Positions 20,385-32,400 of a stretch of DNA of 64,000 bases are shown here, in pieces; position 1 is the stretch's first letter; every line of letters starts with the position of its first letter. Below the pieces are notes generated by a model that worked only from the letters and a program-made list of their open reading frames with translations, made no database searches and had not been told where the DNA came from. Both the position numbers and the translations under genes were made by a program. This stretch comes from Saccharina japonica (Eukaryota > Sar > Phaeophyceae > Laminariales > Laminariaceae): positions 24,408-88,407 of the forward strand of contig MEHQ01003881.1 of assembly GCA_008828725.1 (NCBI GenBank). Direction: 5' to 3'.

Positions 20385-20630
20385 GAGGGTACTTGGAGCT
20401 GAAATGACTGAGTCCTCGCTTGTCCCAAGAGAACTTGGGCGCTGAAATGACTGAGTCCCGCTTGTACCAAGGGTCCTCGGCGCTGAAATGACGAGTCCTC
20501 GCTTTTCCCAGGGATACTCGCAGCGGAAATGATCATGAGTAGTCGCTTTTCCCAGGGGTACTCGAAGCTGAAATGGTCAGGAAAGGCGTCGCTTGTCCCA
20601 CAGGTATTCGGAGCTGAAATGACTGGAACT
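20385..20630 (+). repeat. Degenerate tandem array, period about 45-60 bp
   Basis: About five units of the form TCCTCGCTT(G/T)TCCCA, GGGTACTCG and AGCTGAAATGACTGAG. Units vary in length. I see no coding periodicity that survives the variation. Confidence 0.7.
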
Positions 20631-20639
20631 GGGAGGACT

Positions 20640-21380
20640 GGCACTCTAGACGAGATGTTAATAAAAGCTTTGGGTTTCGGATTTGAGACATGGGACATCA
20701 CTTTGGCCTTTGACGCATCTAAAAAAAAAGACAGGAAAATGATCAAAATGGTCAAAATGATCGAAATGGCCAGAACCGGTCCAAAACGATGGCCGAGAAT
20801 GGAGGCAAATCGATCGTATCGTATCGTACCGTACACATAAAAATATCGTATAATACACACACCAAAAGGTTGTGAATTCAGCGCACCCTACTCCTACGAA
20901 TAATTGCATCCCAGCACCAACAACACACCGTCCACCTAATCATATGCCGTGCACCATGGCCCTCAAGAAGCCAAAACGCGAGAGCGTCGAGAGATGACAA
21001 TCCGAAAACGGCCTCTCCTCTCTACGCGGGGGGGGGGGGCGTGCGGCAGCGGACGAACAGCGACCAGCTAACACTTCCGGATGGTGCTCGGAAGGCCGAT
21101 GGGGGGGTAGAATGCGGTATGTATCAGATCGCGGCCAGCAAATAACTGCTCAAGATGTTTTTCGAGGCACCGAGGGATCGACGGAAAGCACCCCACTGGC
21201 TGCTCGGAGTAGAGAAGGTATATGTAGTGGCCCATGGCGGCTAAGAAGGAGGGGAAGTTGTACCGGGGGGTCGGTCGTCGAGGCGGCAGACCGCTTCGTG
21301 GTGAGATGGCTGGAGGAGGAGCCGGAGAAGAGCTGGCTATATACGCTACGCAGCAGAGGATGCCAAGAGCGGCGGCAATG
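20640..21380. other. Intergenic sequence
   Basis: Includes a run of AAAATGGTCAAAATGATC-type repeats near 20740-20780 and a G10 tract near 21030. No gene recognised; the Gly/Arg-rich frame at 21112-21615 runs into a repeat module. Confidence 0.4.
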
Positions 21381-21620
21381 GGGGGGGGGGGGGGGTGTTT
21401 TTGTCGTGCACGGCCGTAGTCATACGACCATAGACCCTCGCATCCCTACAATGCCGGGGGGCGGAGCACGTTGGGTTTTCACCAACCAGGCAGACATTGC
21501 TTGCACGAACCGCGAAGCGCCGTGGGGTATTGGGCGAGTCGCATGGAGGGTGAGCTGCATCCTGCTAAGAACCGCCTGTGAGGCGGACTTGCATATGGAT
21601 GCCAGCCTCCAATGAATTGA
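21380..21620 (+). repeat. G-tract-bounded repeat module
   Basis: A 16-G run is followed by TGTTTTTGTCGTGCACGGCC, then CATAGACCCTCGCATCCC, CGGGTTTTCACC and GTGAGGCGGACTTGCATAT. This matches the first half of the full 550-bp unit at 30055-30604 in opposite orientation. Confidence 0.8.
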
Positions 21621-22412
21621 TTGGGGGTGGGGGGGGGGGCGGCAGCCGTATTGATACCGCTGTCGACGAAAGCAAAAAAGGAAACGGCAGATCGTGTCAG
21701 CAGCAGTCAAGGGTTGATACTGAAGTCTTCCTAAAGGTAGCTATTTAGGCACTCTGATTGGCTAAGGGGGTACTATATGCGGCTCAATAAACCTAGAGTA
21801 GTTCCCAACCACAGCATCTCTCGAGCCAGCCCAATCAACCCAAGTATTTCCAAGCACAGCATCCAAGCCGGCCTAGTCAGCCTTGAGTCTTCCCAAGCAC
21901 AGCATCCGAGCACTGACCACTGGTGTAGGGTTCGGGTTCAGGTTCGGGTCGGGAGGTTGGCTTTAGGAGCCGAGCACAAAAACTCCGTAAATATTCACTA
22001 TCAAGGTGTGACCCCCTCTCGATCGTGTTGCACGGTTACAGGTGGACAAAAATAAGTGTAGCCTGCCCTGAATGCTAGGATTATTTTTTTTGTCATTTTT
22101 CCTGGGGGGGGGGCGCGACAGCGGCAGTATAGTTATACTGGCTGAAAGCAGCAACAGCTGATTGAACAGTATGGTGAAATGTATAGCAACTTGCGCACTT
22201 CCCCCAAAACGCCATCCCAAACAACGGAAAACCTCACGAAACAAGGAAAAAAAGCAAAAGGAACAGGTGGGAGAAAGAGAGAGAGGGGGAAGTTGCGCAC
22301 GATGGACGAGTGTTTGCCTCCCGGTACGAACCCAGACCCCTACATACATACCGGTAACTATTTGCACCGGATCGTGATGGGAAGTGAGGTGAAAATGCCC
22401 AAAAACTCAGGA

Positions 22413-22598
22413 CCGTTCACGGGTCAGGTCAAACCTTGCGGGTCAGGCCGGGTCGGGTTAGGATGTCCTGGCCCGACCCGGCCCGTGAGATTGTGAAAAC
22501 CTCCTGACCCGACCCAACCCGACCCGACCCGTGATATTTTGAAGACCTTCTGACCCGACCCGCGGGTCGGGTCATGACCCGCGAAGAGCCCTGCAAAA
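22413..22598 (+). repeat. GGGTCGGGTC-rich repeat, copy 2
   Basis: Same framework as 6360-6555: TTCACGGGTCAGGTCAAACC at the left, repeated CCCGACCCGACC, then CGGGTCATGACCCGCGAAGAG. Confidence 0.75.
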
Positions 22599-23139
22599 AA
22601 TCGCTCCAAAAGATCCCTCACCAACCGGGGGGGGACAATGGGTTGCGGCTTCACCGTGAGAGGCGGCTTCGCCGCAACAGCTTACTGGCTACGCCAGCGA
22701 GTCCCTACAGCAGTACTCGGAGTTATTTTTGCTTTGACATAATGTCTTATTTTCCCTGCTGGTTAATATACGATAAATCTATAATTTATTTATTTCTTTT
22801 CCGTCCTGCTCCGGTTGATCTCTCTCTGGGTGTTGCTTCGTTCGTGCAACAGCAAGCAGCTCCTCTTCGCGTGTTAGTCTTGCACTGCTGCTCCATATCA
22901 TATGTGTACCCCTGTGTTCTCTTATGCCGTTGTGTTCTGTCTCATTGCAGGATCCCTTTGTTTTTTATTTAAATATGGTGTTCTCTTGTTTGGTTTGTAC
23001 CGGTAATTGTTGGTGTGCTCTTTCTTACCCGGTATGATATCATACGTTGGCACCGCTTTTGCTGATTCGTTTCATACATACTGCTGCTTGTACCCCGATT
23101 ACTTTGCAATGGTTTGGGATTTTTCTGTCTCATAATTTT

Positions 23140-23310
23140 CGACGAGAGTTGAGGGAAGAAAGTGCTGAAATCTTCTCGCGATAAAAATTCAAGGCAAGAA
23201 CCGTAGTGGGGGAGGAGGGAGAGGAGCCTACTTTGTGACCCCGGATCTGAGTTACGACCAGGGAGGGAGAAAGACGGAAGTGCGAAGATCATAAATGGGA
23301 TGGACAAAAA
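23140..23310 (+). mobile_element. SINE-like element, copy 2
   Basis: GACGAGAGTTGAGGGAAGAAA, GCGATAAAAATTCAAGGCA, CCGTAGTGGGGGAGGAGG, GTGACCCCGGATCTGAG and a tail of 18 A residues after GGGATGGACA at about 23302-23322. The A tail supports a retroposed origin. Confidence 0.65.
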
Positions 23311-23359
23311 AAAAAAAAAAAAATGAGCGACCTCACCACAGAAAGTGCTTATGACACAG

Positions 23360-23640
23360 CAGTGTGTGTGTTCTTCACATTAAACCTTCCTTTCTACCCG
23401 TCATCCAGCACACCCAGTGTCCGTGCCGATTCTTCTATCCTAAAAAGGTACCAGTTCTGTGGTCACAAAACTACGACACAGAGATACTACGCTCAGTGCA
23501 GTAAGCCGAGCAGACAATGCAATGCCATATACGACAGGCAAGACCTACCCTGCTAGCAGTCCAGGTGCATATAAGAGAAAAAAAAGAAGAAAAAAAAAGA
23601 GAAAAAACGAAAAGGATAATAAGAAAAAAAAAATAAACAT
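23360..23640 (+). repeat. Dispersed CA/GT-headed repeat, A-rich 3' end
   Basis: GTGTGTGTTCTTCACATTAA at the start, followed by the blocks shared with 17600-17850 (inverted), and ending in about 60 bp of A/AG-rich sequence. The A-rich end in this orientation suggests a retroposon. No internal promoter boxes are convincing. Confidence 0.65.
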
Positions 23641-23831
23641 AATAAAGCAAATCACAAGCTATCAAACAACCAAACAAAAAACATGACAAAAAGAAAGAAC
23701 AGTAGGTACAGCAGTAGCTCGTGTTAAGGGACCCTATGTACGTAGTGCGTTCGAGACAGGAGGTCCCTTGTATACCAACGTCCCTCATCAGAGTTGGTAC
23801 GGGTCCCATATAATCGATACCTGGTACATAA

Positions 23832-23942
23832 TTTGTGACCACAGAACTGGTACCTTTTTAGGATGAAGAATCGGCACGGACACTGGGTGTGCTGGATGTC
23901 GACGGGTAGAAAGGAAGGTTTAATGTGAAGAACACACACACA
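23832..23942 (-). repeat. Dispersed CA/GT-headed repeat, fragment
   Basis: Inverted partial copy with CACAGAACTGGTACCTTTTT and GTCGACGGGTAGAAAGGAAG, ending in a CA microsatellite. Confidence 0.7.
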
Positions 23943-23999
23943 CATAAGTCGTACCGGACACCTGATAAGAAACAGGTGCGTAAGCTGGTCCAGGCTGGC

Positions 24000-25165
24000 T
24001 TTATTATTTGGTAATAGGTGCGTTATACACGAAATTCAGAATGATGGCTCCCGAATTTCTTATATTTCCCTGTAAATTTCAGCCTGCCTCTTATTCTTCA
24101 TTTTCTTGTTATTATAGACGTCCTGTTCTACTCTGTCGTGGGCAGAAACAGAAGTGAGTGGAAAATTGAGGTCCCTTATCCCCTGTCTTCCCTTATCGCA
24201 GGGCCCCTTAAAAGGGTTACTTACTACTTGTACCTCGCCTCAGGAATCAGAAGTACCCACTGGGCGTGCTGCGTGCTGTCCCTGTCGTTGAGCAGTGGGT
24301 ACTGCTGTACCGGTACCGGTAGGTTCGAGCGGAATGATGTGAAGAACAGCCAACGAGTTGGTTTTGACCGGAAAGGAAACACTACGAGTACGATGAATGT
24401 ATCATTAGTATGACACGAGGTGAACAAGTGAATTACGGAAAATTATCCTTGGCGAGAAATGGATGTTATCGTGTGGAATTTTTCAGTACAAGCGAATGCG
24501 ATTTTCTAACGTTGTCGACGCCAAAAATAGGGACCCCAGGGGTATACCGGTACGCGTACGAATACCTCCGGGGATTTTGGTACAGTCAGCACAAAGCAGA
24601 GTAGTATTATACCTCGTGCCTTGTACCATAATTCGCACCCCTTCGAACGGGTCTACCGGTATCACACGAGAGGACGGGGGCCTGTAGTTACCACTGCTGC
24701 TGGTTTCCATATACTAAAGCTGTGCGAGTAGAACCTACTGCTGTACAGCAATGTACGAGTATACAGCAGACGTCAGTAGCAAATAAGTACTGACTACGAA
24801 TATGTTTGAGTGTCAGTGTTTCTTGTTTTCCTCGGAACGAGTGAACAAGGCCATGAACTGGTTAGTTGCGAGTACGGGTATGTATGTCCCAGGAGATAGC
24901 CTGTACTCGTACCAGGCACCAAGTACGAGTACGACGTACAGTATATACATACCTGAGTACGTACCTGGTACAGTATGCTGTACCAGCGCGCTCTTTTACT
25001 ATGATCGTACGTATGTAGGACTCGTACCAGGTACATCTCATACGAGTACTGGCAGTTAGGGTACATGTCTTATCGTAGGACTGGCGTACATCATTGCGGC
25101 TCGTACGCAAGAGCTATGCATAAGAGTATCGAAGACACAGACGGCATCAACAGCATACAGCGCAC
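24000..25165. other. Sequence downstream of the SNARE exons
   Basis: This would contain the next intron and remaining exons of the minus-strand SNARE gene, but I find no exon encoding a SNARE motif or tail anchor here. 24860-25060 is rich in GTACGAGTAC and ACCAGGTAC palindromes. Confidence 0.4.
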
Positions 25166-25261
25166 CTCTTCATCGACAGGCATCCCGTCTGTCACGCACA
25201 GGATGCCAAGCTCGCCCGTCATGTAGAGATAGAACACGTGATCCCCAGAATGATGCCGAAC
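25166..25261 (-). CDS. VAMP7-like gene, exon 2
   Basis: 32 codons starting VRHHSGDHVFYLY, following an acceptor placed after GGGCCTGAAAAG. Upstream, in-frame GCA and GGC triplet repeats (25262-25350) would encode Ala and Gly runs if a more upstream acceptor were used. Confidence 0.82.
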
Positions 25262-25981
25262 CTTTTCAGGCCCAGCTGCTGCTGCTGCTGCCGCCGCCGC
25301 TGCTGCATCCGCGCCCCCCCCTCCGCCCCCTCCTCCCCCTCCCCCTCCTGTTGCTGCTGCTGCTCTCGATCGCATACCGCCGAACTTTTTCCTTCCTCGC
25401 TGTTGTTTTTCGATACGAAACAAAAAAAAACAGGTCGAATCGTCGGGGAGAAACAAAGCTTTCAGCGCGCAAGCACGCCAGCGAGTCGTCTTTCGATAGA
25501 TTACACGTTTAGCTGGCCAGACAAGAGTGCGGGGCATCCTACTGAACGAGGACCCGCCAGGATCATATACGAACAGGCCAGAGGCGTGAGGCAAAGCTAA
25601 TACTTCTTCGATCTACGCACGAGTACGAACATACTGCTACACCATACCACCTCGTATCATACTGCGGTGACTTTTCCTCTCTCGTCTCTACTGACTCGCA
25701 CACGACGATGCATCAAACAGATTATCCCACCCCTGAAAGCAGAGCTTCTACGTACTGCTGTATGTCTGTCCGTTTGTACGTAGCTCGCTCACCCTGACCG
25801 CTGGCGACTGATGCGGCAGCGTGTCTATGAGCCGGCACGCCACGTCCGAGAAGTTACCCTGGTAGCTGAACTCCGTGTACGACGCAAGAACCTGTCTCCC
25901 TCCCCCCGAGAGCATGTCGGGCGGCGCTCCGCGCTGTTGATGTAAAGGCGCCAGCGCCGCTACTGCGGTGTGGATAAGCAT
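25166..25981 (-). CDS. VAMP7-like longin R-SNARE, N-terminal two exons
   Basis: Two minus-strand exons join in phase 0: 25793-25981 (63 codons) and 25166-25261 (32 codons). Exon 1 starts at an ATG (MLIHTAVAAL) and contains VLASYTEFSYQGNFSDVACR; exon 2 contains HVFYLYMTGELGILCVTDG. In this order they match the longin fold of VAMP7-type R-SNAREs (LAEY.....GNF..VA, then F.Y....G...LC..D), which bind other SNARE regulators and act in endosomal or vacuolar fusion. Between the first strand and VLASY there is an extra Pro/Gly-rich stretch of about 18 residues. The donor is AGG|GTGAGC; the acceptor AAAAG|GTT follows a CAG repeat. A further donor (GAG|GTGCGC) at 25165 shows that the gene continues, but the SNARE motif and membrane anchor were not found in the window. 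Longin-only relatives (Ykt6, Sec22) fit less well. Confidence 0.87.
25793..25981 (-). CDS. VAMP7-like gene, exon 1
   Basis: 63 codons from the ATG at 25981 to the donor GTGAGC at 25792. It encodes longin strand 1, the insertion, strand 2 and helix 1. The start is supported by its distance from VLASYTEF, which is close to the usual longin N-terminus apart from the insertion. Confidence 0.85.
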
Positions 25982-26156
25982 ACCTGGTTTAGAGCTCTAG
26001 ACTAATCTACCAGCGCACAGCAGCAGTCCGGGGCAGCGCGCGGGGTGGAGCGGCGTGCTCCTTCAGAGCCCACTCCCTGCACCTGTCATTAGTAGCTCGG
26101 GCTACCGAAAGCTCTGCTTGGGTACTGTTCAACACAGCAGAACGTCAGAGGGTGAA
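25982..26156. promoter_or_regulatory. Shared intergenic region of a divergent gene pair
   Basis: 175 bp separate the start codons of the minus-strand SNARE gene and the plus-strand hydroxylase gene. Both promoters and 5' leaders must lie here unless upstream non-coding exons exist. I see no TATA box at a typical position on either strand; a GC-rich block lies at about 26030-26060. Confidence 0.6.
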
Positions 26157-26434
26157 ATGTCACAGCCTCGAAGGTCAAAGGCGAAAGGTGGGATAAAACT
26201 GCACCAGAATTCTCGTTTGTCGCCGCGTGCCAGTTCAACCATTATATGCCCCGGGATCTCCCCTGTACAAAAACGCATGGTCGGCGTGTTGGAAACCTTT
26301 CGCAGCATCTACGCGTGTTGCTTGATCAACTTAATTTGCTGCACTTTGCTGGAGTGGGCGGTATTCAACGGCATGCTGTCCTCGGGCTTCGTTGCTGGGT
26401 TTCTCTGCATTGCCGTCGGGCATGCAGTTCTCAG
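26157..26434 (+). CDS. Hydroxylase gene, exon 1
   Basis: 92 codons plus two bases; basic N-terminus (MSQPRRSKAK), then hydrophobic SIYACCLINLICC and GFVAGFLCIAVGHAVL. Donor CTCAG|GTGAGG. ATG 26277 (MVGVLETF) is an alternative start. Confidence 0.8.
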
Positions 26435-29400
26435 GTGAGGCAAGGCTTCCGTTCACACATCACGACTCTGCAACAGCCCAATATCCGATTATTGCAGAAA
26501 TAATCCGTATCAAGGCAGAAGAGTCAGCAGTGTGATGATGTGATTGCTCAGGCTGGCACGAGGGCTGGCAGGTAGGAATGCACCTGTTGACCTGGTGGGG
26601 ACGGGATTTCGTGCCCGACGATTGTACTGGTATCATGTATCGTGCCTGGTGTGGTTCTGTTTCGAGTTTTGTCAGGGGTATTATTCTATTCCGACGCAAG
26701 GAGCCGTTGAGGACGGCTTCAGTTCAGCAGCGGATAGGGCGACGAACTCTACTCGACGATGGTGTGTTGCGTTAGACGGGGGCGCCGACTACTGCGGGTG
26801 CTCTTTTGCTCCTGCATCCATGTGTGCCCTCAGGCTCCATCCACCCACGACGGTATGATCTGCCGCCTGCCGCACTCTAATCGCATAGCATACGAGTCCA
26901 TAAGAGGATGTCACCCTACACATGCTAGCTACTGTACTTCGTGATCTCGTACCGGTAGATGCAAACCCTCTTGGAACTTCAGAGAGGCACATTCAACTCG
27001 CACATTGATGGTTACAAGTAACGATTGCAGCAAACCACCACTGCGTTATTTTGAGGATGCAGGATGGTATTTATAGAAATTGGTGTCCCGAGTTACGAGG
27101 TACAACGAGGTACAAGGAGTCGTGCAGCACAGGCGCGACATGGTCCTACCCGTACTGCTGGGCGCTGAGCGCTCACGCTACGCGTACATGCGAGACGATT
27201 GGCAGCACCAAAGTTGTCATTGCTAGGTCACTACGAATCTCAGTGGTGCTCAGAAAACGGCGCAACGGTATGTGACGGAATGCTGCGAAACCGCCAAATA
27301 AAAATGCTTATCGACTCCTTTCTCCTGAGATGGCCAGATTAACCCATCCCTGGCCTCTCAGACCTCCCACTTTGACACCGCCTCCTTCTAGTACTGAACG
27401 GACCTTTCCAGCCCTTCTTTGTTTCCTACACTTGTGTTGGCGAGAGCCTTTTTCCTTTTTCGGTTTTATGTTCGTGCGGGCACCCAGAGCACTTGTTTCC
27501 TACACTTTTGTTGGCGAGAGCCTTCTACTTTTTTTCGGTTTTGTGTTCGTGCGTGTACCCAGAGCACGGCAGCGCGGGCGAGCGCGGCGCCATCGCGGGT
27601 ATGGGAGGGCGCTGGCCAGTAGAGGGGGGGTCGGAAAGAACGCGGTCGCCTTTTTTGTGGCTAGGCGTGGCGTGTCCATCGAGACTCCAGGGATGCATGA
27701 AGGGGCTTTGTCTGGCTTGCTGCTGCTGCGATCAATCCAGTATATCCGAAATTATAACGGTCGTTTCGGCCTGTAAAAGAACATCCAATCGGTGCTTATT
27801 TCTCGAACAAATATCATTTACAGAGAGAGATTTACGCAGTCTGAACACCATGGTCGAGCGGACCACGGGTCTCACTGGGGCAGAGAGGGGGTAGAGCTCG
27901 ACCCGGACCGAATCGATGGCGAGGTGGTCGCGAGGGGAAGAGGAGCGTCGAGGCTGACAGAACCTGACAGACGTTCCAACTTTTGTTTTTGGCGGCGCAA
28001 TCATCACAGACCCGACAGCCCGACGGGAAGTTTTTTTTTTACATCAAATTTTCGTATTCACTTGATTTTCCATTTTTTCCAACAGTTTTTTTGTCGCTTT
28101 TATAAAATTGAAAAAATACGTCAGCTGTGAGTACGACCAATTGAATGGTTGAAACTCGTTTTTGTCACTTTCGCTTTTGCCGTTTTGTTCGAGTACGAGC
28201 ATGTCTAATACGTTTTTCTCAGTTTTGAGGAATTTGTTTTTTCGTATTTTACAAGTTGACGACCGTGCTTTGCTGTGCTTTTCTCTTTCGTACATACAAA
28301 GTACGAAGTACCACACATAGGGATCACGAAAAGGGCATAAATCACACCCAGCAGGCAGCGCATCGCCTTGCTGTGTACCATGGTGCTGTGCTTTTTGTTT
28401 TGTACATACAAATAGCTTTGTTGTTCTGGAGCTTGGAGCTCTTGGCAATTGCAAGTCCCCTGTTTCCTCCGTAATTTGTCTACCATCTGTGACTTTATTT
28501 CACATTTTGTTACGTCCTTGATGAGCGAGCGTAGCCGGCGGAACCGCCCGCTACGCGAAGCGCCTTGTATTTCCATATTTTCCTGAACGGCACCCTCATC
28601 CATCTGCTACTGCTACTCGCAATGCCAGACCCGTTCCCCGCAATCCGTGTTCGACTGCGCGTTTGAGTTTCTTAGCTTCCATTCGCCACGACGCTAACCA
28701 TCTTCTAGGCGTGTACTGGTATATTTTAAGGATAGGTTGACAACCGGCGGGTTGGTTATTCTGCGAATCCATGGCCACAGTATCGCGTTTAAGCATTCAT
28801 AGCCCGGGGTCGGGGATCCCTCGTCCTGCAGAAAGTGAAGGTCTGTCGAGTTGGTGCAAAACTAAATTTTTGGCGGTTGCTGTAGTTCGTGCGATACTCC
28901 CGCGTCCTAGAGTGTTATGTACCCCATATTGCATGCGGCGAAACGAACTAAAGGAGAAAGGGGGGTAAAGCGGGATCGTTAGCAGTACGCCATATATATA
29001 CAGTATAAATAATTATGAATAGTACCAGTACTGGTGTATACCTGGTATGCACGCATGTAGGTATTTTATGTTTTTATTGAGGCAAGGCCGAGCCGTCGCA
29101 GGGCTCCAACGAATTTCAGACTGAGCTCAACTCCAAAGGGCGAATATGGAACTTGATCATATTCACAGTTTCGGCGATGGAATGAGGAGACACGCCGCGA
29201 TTTCCCCGCAAACTCGATGGCTGGTATGGCCCTTTCCATGCTCTGCCGCAGGATGGTGACCCCCGTGAAACGCAAGAACGACGCAACAGTGCCGGAGCAA
29301 GCTGGACAACAAGTAACTCCGTCGAAACGAGCCCAGCCCCCCCGCCACCACCCCCCCCCCTCCTTTCGCTCCACCCCAAGCATGATTTTGTGCTTCCTGG

Positions 29401-32400
29401 TTAGCGTATAGGCAGGAGCAGATTATTTTTTAGTCTTACCCTTGGCTGCGTGCGCTGCCTAAACCCTGAAGCAGGCTCAGGGTAGATGCACTGCTGTTCA
29501 TGGAGTGGGGTTTATGTTTTTCCCCGTTGGCGTCCCATACCAGAACCCCTTGAGCTAGACCCGGGGGTCCCCGTTACAATTTATACCGCACCAGCTGAGC
29601 AGTAGCGGAGCATGCTCATAAACTACAGGCACTAGACTGCACTGCCGCTGCTGCTGCTGCTGCTTCCGTAACAGCCGTCGCGGGGAATGGCATCTCCCCC
29701 ACCACAACCGCTGATCGCACAACCGATGTTACGGTAGTAAATGTCTAAATGCCCCATGTGATGTGGCCAAACCTGATGATTCGCACTCTCTCGCGTTGCG
29801 GCCCGCCTTCTCCCCGCGCGCGCGTAGCTCCGTTCTACAGGTCGTCTTCTACCGCCGGCGCGCCTCCACCCCTGAGCAGTGGAAAGTGCAACCGGAAAAG
29901 AAACAGGTGATATTTTATTTCCTCTGGAGTGCCCGAATCCGTGACGACGAACTGGTGCACTTGCTCTAAAGCAAGGGCTAAGAGCAGTGCAACACCAACA
30001 ACATACCGTAGAAGCAGCGAGCGAAACGCTGCGGGAGTTTCAAGAGTCGCGTTACCCCCCCCCCCCCTATAAATATATGATATATTTATAGGATATATTT
30101 ATAGGTTGGGTTGGCGTCGGTTGGCAACGACGCTGTAAAACACGCCACTCGCTGCGTGAGCTAGACAACCAGGGTGCCGTTTTTTTTGTTTTTTGTTTTG
30201 GCGGTCACCAAAGCTGGCGGTCGAGTAGATCATTTGTGCGGGGTGGAGAACCTTTGCTCGCACAAGGGGAATGGTCGTATCACGTAGTGTTAATATGGTA
30301 AGGCATCCGCGAGGCAGTTACATAGTAAAACCCATTGCTGTCTCCGGAAGTGGCCACACCAGAAATTAAATTAGCTCATTGAAGCTGTCGTCCATATGCA
30401 AGTCCGCCTCAGAGGCGGTTCTTAGCAGGATGCAGCTCACCCTCCATGCGACTCGCCCAATACCTCACGGCGCTTCGCGCTTGGTGCAAGCAATGTCTGC
30501 CTGGTTGGTGAAAACCCAGCGTGCTCCGTCCCGGCATTGTAGGGATGCGAGGGTCTTTGGTCATATGACTACGGCCGTGCACGGCATGAGTACACCCCCC
30601 CCCCGAGAGAAGCCGGGTGCTTGCCTTGGGCGGACAGCACTAAGGAGGCCGTTGGTCCAGATCGCCCCAGCGAAGTCTCCCCCGGCTCATCCCACCCTCG
30701 TTGGCAAGGATGCCCCTTTCCCACTGCTGACGTTTGGTTTTATGTGATTTATGGCGTTATTCTCGCGCGCGTGAAAACGAATTCAGAGCCTGCAGGAGGT
30801 GGAAGCACGACGGTGGTGGCTCCCTCTCCGGAGCCTTCTCCGAATAAGGCCCGAGAAGGTTGGCCGGCACCCCCTCCACGGCCTGTTTGCGACGATCAAC
30901 TTGCTTATGGCATCCGTCATTGCTGGCACGGTGAGGCTTGGCATGATACCCGTGCTTGCGCGGCGCGGCGCTATCGCATAGTAGGCAGAGAGTGGCGGGG
31001 TAAGAGGCGTGTATCATAGCGCGATTTTTGTGGCATGCATGACGCTATTAATAGGTGCAGGCGCTAGGTAGGGACACGCTGGCTCTGGCTCTTTTTTGGC
31101 GGTCGCTCTTGACGGAGCGATGATGGTGGTGCGGTTCGGGCCATCACACCCCCTGTCCGCATCCCCGTCTTGCAGACTTGTCCTGTTCGTCGCCGAAACT
31201 ACGAAGCGTTCCAGAGGAAATCGATACCTAATGGCGGGGCTGGTAATCACCTGCCGCTTTTTCTTTGGGCGTGGCAGGTGGCGCACCTAATCTGGGAGGG
31301 CAAGACGAAGGTGTATTCGGAACCAGGAGGCGGCTCCGCCTGGCGGTTCTCGGTGGGGCTGGTGCTGGCGCTGGCTTGGCAAAGCATTTTGGAATACTAC
31401 TGGCACAGGTGACTGACTGACTGACTGACTGACTGACTGACTGACTGACCGCTGTGCATGGCGAACGCGTTGGCGCTTGCTCGGCCCACGTGGTTGCCAA
31501 GAAGGGCTTACTGCTTAAAACCCTTTTACGTACTGCAATAACAACCCCATATTATTTCAAGTATGTTGTCCCCAAAAGCGTGAGCGTAGTTCCTTAGATT
31601 TTAGAGCGCGCGAGCAGCGGCACCCGTCGCTGGGTATGCTTGTGCCTCAACCAGCGCCATGAGACGCCGCTGTGCTGGCCAAGCCGGGAAGTTGCCAACA
31701 TTATACCCGTACGTCGCCCTCTGCCCACGCTTAGTCCAAGGCCTAGCTGAAGGTGTACCGGCATACCCTCCCCCCCCGTGCGCCGCCTCCGCACGCCGTG
31801 CTCCGCCCCCCGGCCCCCGCCTGGCGAAGGTTGATGCACCTGCCAGTGGTTTACGCGCGACTGCACAAGTACCACCATTTCTACAAGAGCCCTGAGCCCT
31901 TCGACGACTTGGTGGGTTCCGGTTGTGGCGAGCAGCACTGCCCCGCGGCTCCAGCTGCGTGTTTGCAACCAACGATGATGCCTTGTTTTTTTCGTACACG
32001 TATTGTAGGTGTGGCCGAGTGACCCCTCCAGGCTGCGTCTCTTTCAAGGGAGTCGGTGCCGTGTGAAAGCACGGGGACGGGGGTCGCGAAGAGGTCAACA
32101 CAAGGATACCGCTGTTGTTGTTTCTGTCGTCGACCGGGGCAGAGGAACGTCTGCCATTGTCATGTGCATACCGGTATACTTCGTATAAAGGTACAGGTTG
32201 GTTGATGGTGTATCTGGCAAGAAAAAATACAGTCGAAAGTCCACGCCGTTTTTGGGAGAAATATCCTTATTAAAAAAAACATATTTGAGCCTTGAGGTAT
32301 CCCAAATTCAAGGCGAAAAACAAAACTAAAATAAAACGCCGTCAACGGGTCGACAGGGGCTCATAGAACACGTGTGCAAAAATTCAGGATCTATCCCCCA

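Noticed and set aside
21384-21480. 5S rRNA-derived sequence in the GGCCGTAG module
   Set aside because: A brief resemblance to the 5S start does not extend to the conserved internal control region.
28205-28603. 132-residue minus-strand frame
   Set aside because: Contains internal nucleotide-level duplication (GCTGTGCTTTT...GTACATACAAA) and lies in a hydroxylase intron; no recognisable domain.
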